DNA of 7,410 nucleotides, taken from JBBDNV01 sp040877415. Its GTDB lineage: Bacteria; Planctomycetota; Planctomycetia; Pirellulales; PALSA-1355. Below, one piece after another: positions 5,276 through 7,410 of the stretch. Under the pieces are notes generated by a model. The model had not been told where the DNA came from. It did not search any database and saw only the letters and a program-made list of their open reading frames with translations. Position 1 is the stretch's first letter. Each line of letters starts with the position of its first letter. The DNA lies in the NCBI GenBank assembly GCA_040877415.1, contig JBBDNV010000027.1:1-7410 (forward strand), in the 5' to 3' direction. The position numbers and the translations under genes are program-made.

Positions 5276-5305
5276 TTGACATCGTCGACTACCGTCGGGT
5301 AACAA
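5276..5305 (+). promoter_or_regulatory. Candidate sigma70-type promoter for the Cys-rich protein gene
   Basis: TTGACA at 5276-5281 is a perfect -35 hexamer. TAACAA at 5300-5305, 18 bp downstream, is a poor -10 (three of six). The predicted start near 5312 leaves a leader of about 34 nt that carries GGGAG (5332-5336) as the ribosome site 9 nt before ATG 5346. Confidence 0.4.
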
Positions 5306-5345
5306 GAACGAAGACCAAAAACTCTTCGCTTGGGAGTGAACGATC

Positions 5346-6176
5346 ATGATCGGCCGAACCTTTCTTGGCGCGCTCGTCGCCGTGGCATCGTTGGCAGTTT
5401 CCGTGACATCTGCGCGGGCTTGCCACTTGTTCGATGGTTGTTGCGGGAGGCCTACGACGACGTACTACGCGCCGGCCTGCTGCCCGCAGCCCCAACCGGC
5501 CTGCTGCCCGCAGCCACAAGTGGTCAATTACATGCCGCAGACCTGCTATCGCACGGTGTACGTGAACGCGCCGGTGGTGGCGTATCAGCCGACGACGTGC
5601 TGCGATCCATGCGGTCGCGCGACGACGGTGATGCGCCCGGTGACAACCTACGTGACGCAAGCCCGGTTGGTGCCCTACACGACGTATCGTCCGGTGGTCG
5701 CGACAGTCGCGCAGCCTTGCTGCGGCGCGGCGGTGCCGGCCGCGACGTATTACGCGCCGGTGGTTTCGACCGCTCCCCGGTGCTGCACGCCCGTGTCGGC
5801 GACCACCTACACGCCGGCTCCGTCGCTTACGACCTATAGCCCGGCTCCGGTGGCGTCGCCGGTTCCCGCGGGCACGGCGCTGCAAAACGTGACACCGGCT
5901 CCGAGCCTGAATTCGGCGCCATCTGCGGCGGAAGAGCCGAAGGCTTTCGAGAGCTCGCCGTTGGACGCGAACCAGCCGCAATCGCGGATGCTGTTGCCAC
6001 CGTCGACCTCAAATCTGAGCAAGCGTCCGTACGGCCCGGATCCCGAGAGTCAGGATCGCACGACGGCAGTTCCGTTGCGGTATGGTCCGGCCGTGCGTCA
6101 GGCTTCGCTCGTCGTGCCGGCCAAGGCCGACATACACTCGGACGATAACGACGGCTGGCGCGCTAGCAGCCGATAG
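5346..6176 (+). CDS. Secreted Cys/Pro/Tyr-rich protein with six CC pairs
   Basis: A 276-aa exported protein. The signal peptide is residues 1-25 (basic start, core FLGALVAVASLAVSV, cut after ARA). The mature N-terminal half (26-147) holds all 15 cysteines, including six adjacent pairs at 32-33, 45-46, 53-54, 85-86, 125-126 and 146-147, within Tyr/Thr/Val/Pro-rich sequence such as YRTVYVNAPVVAYQP and VPYTTYRPVV. Residues 148-276 are Pro/Ser/Ala-rich, without cysteine and probably disordered. It lacks TM segments and enzyme motifs. Similar Cys- and Tyr-rich secreted proteins occur in planctomycetes, whose protein-rich cell envelopes are known for high cystine content; an envelope structural role is my inference. 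ATG 5346 is supported by GGGAG and the signal peptide. It is monocistronic, with its own terminator at 6207-6251. Confidence 0.8.
   Translation: MIGRTFLGALVAVASLAVSVTSARACHLFDGCCGRPTTTYYAPACCPQPQPACCPQPQVVNYMPQTCYRTVYVNAPVVAYQPTTCCDPCGRATTVMRPVTTYVTQARLVPYTTYRPVVATVAQPCCGAAVPAATYYAPVVSTAPRCCTPVSATTYTPAPSLTTYSPAPVASPVPAGTALQNVTPAPSLNSAPSAAEEPKAFESSPLDANQPQSRMLLPPSTSNLSKRPYGPDPESQDRTTAVPLRYGPAVRQASLVVPAKADIHSDDNDGWRASSR
5472..5515 (+). repeat. Tandem duplication, period 24, in the Cys-rich gene
   Basis: CCGGCCTGCTGCCCGCAGCC occurs identically at 5472-5491 and 5496-5515. The 24-bp period is in frame and duplicates the eight residues PACCPQPQ, adding one CC pair. The near-identity at DNA level suggests recent duplication. 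Confidence 0.9.
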
Positions 6177-6206
6177 CGGCGGCCGCCGACAAATCCAAAC
6201 CCCACG

Positions 6207-6251
6207 AACCCGCCGCGTCGCCTGCCAAGGGCGGCCGGCGGGTTTTGTTTT
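6207..6251 (+). terminator. Intrinsic (Rho-independent) terminator after the Cys-rich gene
   Basis: AACCCGCCG (6207-6215) pairs perfectly with CGGCGGGTT (6236-6244). The stem is followed by TTGTTTT (6245-6251). The 9-bp GC-rich stem and T-tract begin 30 nt after the stop codon. It separates this gene from the polymerase gene downstream. Confidence 0.85.
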
Positions 6252-6285
6252 GCGCTCGGGGCGGAATTCCGCAAATTGGGGAATC

Positions 6286-6313
6286 TTCGCAGCGCGGAAA
6301 AATTCCTTATAGT
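6286..6313 (+). promoter_or_regulatory. Candidate promoter for polX giving a leaderless or near-leaderless mRNA
   Basis: TTCGCA (6286-6291, four of six) and TATAGT (6308-6313, five of six) are 16 bp apart. Transcription would begin near 6319-6321, which is essentially the ATG at 6321. No Shine-Dalgarno sequence is visible before that ATG, in agreement with a leaderless transcript. Confidence 0.45.
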
Positions 6314-6320
6314 GGATGCC

Positions 6321-7410
6321 ATGAACAACGTCCGCATCGCCGAAGTTTTCGACCTCGTGGCCGATTTGCTCGAATTCCAGGATGCCAACCCGTTCCGCGT
6401 GCGCGCCTACCGCAACGGCGCGAGGACGATTCGCGACTATCCCGAACAGATGCAGGCCATCCTCAACGACGAGGATCGCAAGCTGACCGACATTCCCGGC
6501 ATCGGCAAGGACCTGGCCGAAAAGATCGTCACCCTGTGCAAGACCGGCAAGCTGCCCATGCTCGAGGAATTGCAGGCGCAGGTGCCCGAGACCGTCCTGG
6601 CCCTGATGCGCATTCCCGGCATGGGTCCGAAGAAAGCGGCCGCGCTGTTTAACGAGCTGAACATCACGACGCTCGACGAGCTGCGCGCCGCCTGCGAGGC
6701 CCAAAAGGTGCGCACGCTGAAAGGCTTTGCCGCCAAGACCGAAGCGGCGATTCTCGCCGGCATCGGCCTGGCCGAAACCGTCGGCCAGCGCATGACCTGG
6801 GCCGATGCCGACCACTTCGCCCAGGAAATCAAGGACTGGATGCGCGACTCCAAGGGCGTCGAGCAACTGGAAGTGGCCGGCAGCTACCGGCGCGGCAGGG
6901 ACACGATCGGCGATTTGGACTTTCTCGTCGTTTCGTCAAAGCCCGAAGTCGTCATGGACCGTTTCGCCGCGTTTCCCGATTCGGCCGGAGTCATCGCGCG
7001 CGGGCCGACGAAAGTGAGCATTCGTCTGGCCGACGGGCTGCAAGTCGACATGCGCGTCGTGCCCGCCGAAAGTTTTGGGGCCGCGCTGCAATACTTCACC
7101 GGCTCGAAAGACCACAACATCATCCTGCGCGGGCGGGCCAAGGACCGGGGGCTGAAGGTCAACGAGTACGGCGTTTTCCGAGTCCAGGGAAAAAAGGAAA
7201 AGCTCGTCGCGGGCCGAACCGAGGAAGACGTCTACGCCACGCTCGACTTGCCCTGGATTCCGCCGGAGCTGCGCGAAGCCCGCCGCGAATTCGACTGGGC
7301 CGACCAAGGCCAGTTGCCCAAGCTCGTCGAGCTGGGCGATCTTTGCGCCGACTTGCACATGCACACCACCGAGACCGACGGCAAGGCCACGCTCGAGGAA
7401 ATGGTCGCCG
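6321..7410 (+). CDS. polX: DNA polymerase X family protein (PolX) with PHP domain, 3' end beyond window
   Basis: The first 363 residues of a bacterial PolX, a repair polymerase that fills short gaps in base excision repair. In order: an N-terminal helical 8-kDa-like domain (1-50, NPFRVRAYRNGART); two helix-hairpin-helix motifs (IPGIGKDLAEKI, 58-69; IPGMGPKKAAAL, 98-109); the polymerase palm with GSYRRGRDTIGDLDF (187-201), giving metal-binding D198 and D200, and the third Asp D243 in QVDMR; then YFTGSKDHNIILRGRA (258-273) and LKVNEYGVF (278-286) in the nucleotide-binding/thumb region. The PHP phosphoesterase domain begins at DLHMHTTETDG (344-354, H346 and H348), expected to give 3'-5' exonuclease and AP-site activity. 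Usual family length is about 570-580 aa, so roughly 210 residues are missing at the window edge. ATG 6321 is the only sensible start: an upstream ATG at 6316 is out of frame. All catalytic residues in view are intact. Confidence 0.95.
   Translation, partial: MNNVRIAEVFDLVADLLEFQDANPFRVRAYRNGARTIRDYPEQMQAILNDEDRKLTDIPGIGKDLAEKIVTLCKTGKLPMLEELQAQVPETVLALMRIPGMGPKKAAALFNELNITTLDELRAACEAQKVRTLKGFAAKTEAAILAGIGLAETVGQRMTWADADHFAQEIKDWMRDSKGVEQLEVAGSYRRGRDTIGDLDFLVVSSKPEVVMDRFAAFPDSAGVIARGPTKVSIRLADGLQVDMRVVPAESFGAALQYFTGSKDHNIILRGRAKDRGLKVNEYGVFRVQGKKEKLVAGRTEEDVYATLDLPWIPPELREARREFDWADQGQLPKLVELGDLCADLHMHTTETDGKATLEEMVA

Noticed and set aside
5289..5981. 230-aa minus-strand Arg/His-rich open frame opposite the Cys-rich gene
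   Set aside because: Its composition is that of an antisense shadow, while the plus strand has a signal peptide, ribosome site and terminator.
1..7410. CRISPR array, tRNA, rRNA or transposase
   Set aside because: No regularly spaced direct repeats, cloverleaf-like stretches, rRNA strings or transposase motifs were seen on either strand.

Overview
The window looks like a high-GC chromosomal segment of a planctomycete, most likely of the Pirellulales type. This rests on a secreted PQQ-like beta-propeller with the planctomycete-style start (signal peptide, then GGDWPQ..GPHRNG), a Cys/Pro/Tyr-rich secreted protein with many CC pairs, a DUF3592 membrane protein followed by two small unnamed partners, and dispersed GC-rich palindromes of a kind I recall from these genomes. 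The lineage call is by recognition, not by a database search.

Layout. At 1-122 (minus) is the N-terminus of a UvrD/PcrA/Rep-type helicase, cut by the window edge. A 399-base intergenic stretch follows, with a candidate promoter for the helicase, a dispersed-repeat hairpin, a perfect 14-bp palindrome and an extended -10 promoter. At 522-794 (+) is a 90-aa protein that is little more than an RNA polymerase alpha C-terminal domain. The convergent gap 795-1026 is packed with repeats: an inverted repeat, a perfect 9-bp hairpin and a (CCCT)n tract that is G-quadruplex-prone on the minus strand. At 1027-2328 (minus) is a secreted beta-propeller. A 199-base divergent region with a palindromic ATTATAAT box separates it from a three-gene, translationally coupled operon on the plus strand: a DUF3592 four-TM membrane protein (2528-3835), a small arrestin-like beta-sandwich protein (3832-4233) and a P-loop ATPase (4230-4835). 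A 510-base noncoding stretch follows, then a secreted Cys-rich protein (5346-6176) with a strong intrinsic terminator, and finally the first 363 codons of a bacterial PolX family DNA polymerase (6321 to the window end) with a PHP domain just starting.

How the genes fit. The helicase and PolX are DNA-repair housekeeping genes. The small alpha-CTD protein probably acts in transcription control by binding DNA. The most promising uncharacterised unit is the membrane protein, arrestin-like protein and ATPase cassette: its start-stop overlaps (ATGA, GTGA) imply coordinated synthesis, and its domains suggest a membrane-anchored complex with an ATP-dependent partner. Its function is unknown. The beta-propeller and the Cys-rich protein are both predicted to be exported, but nothing in the sequence links them to the cassette beyond proximity.
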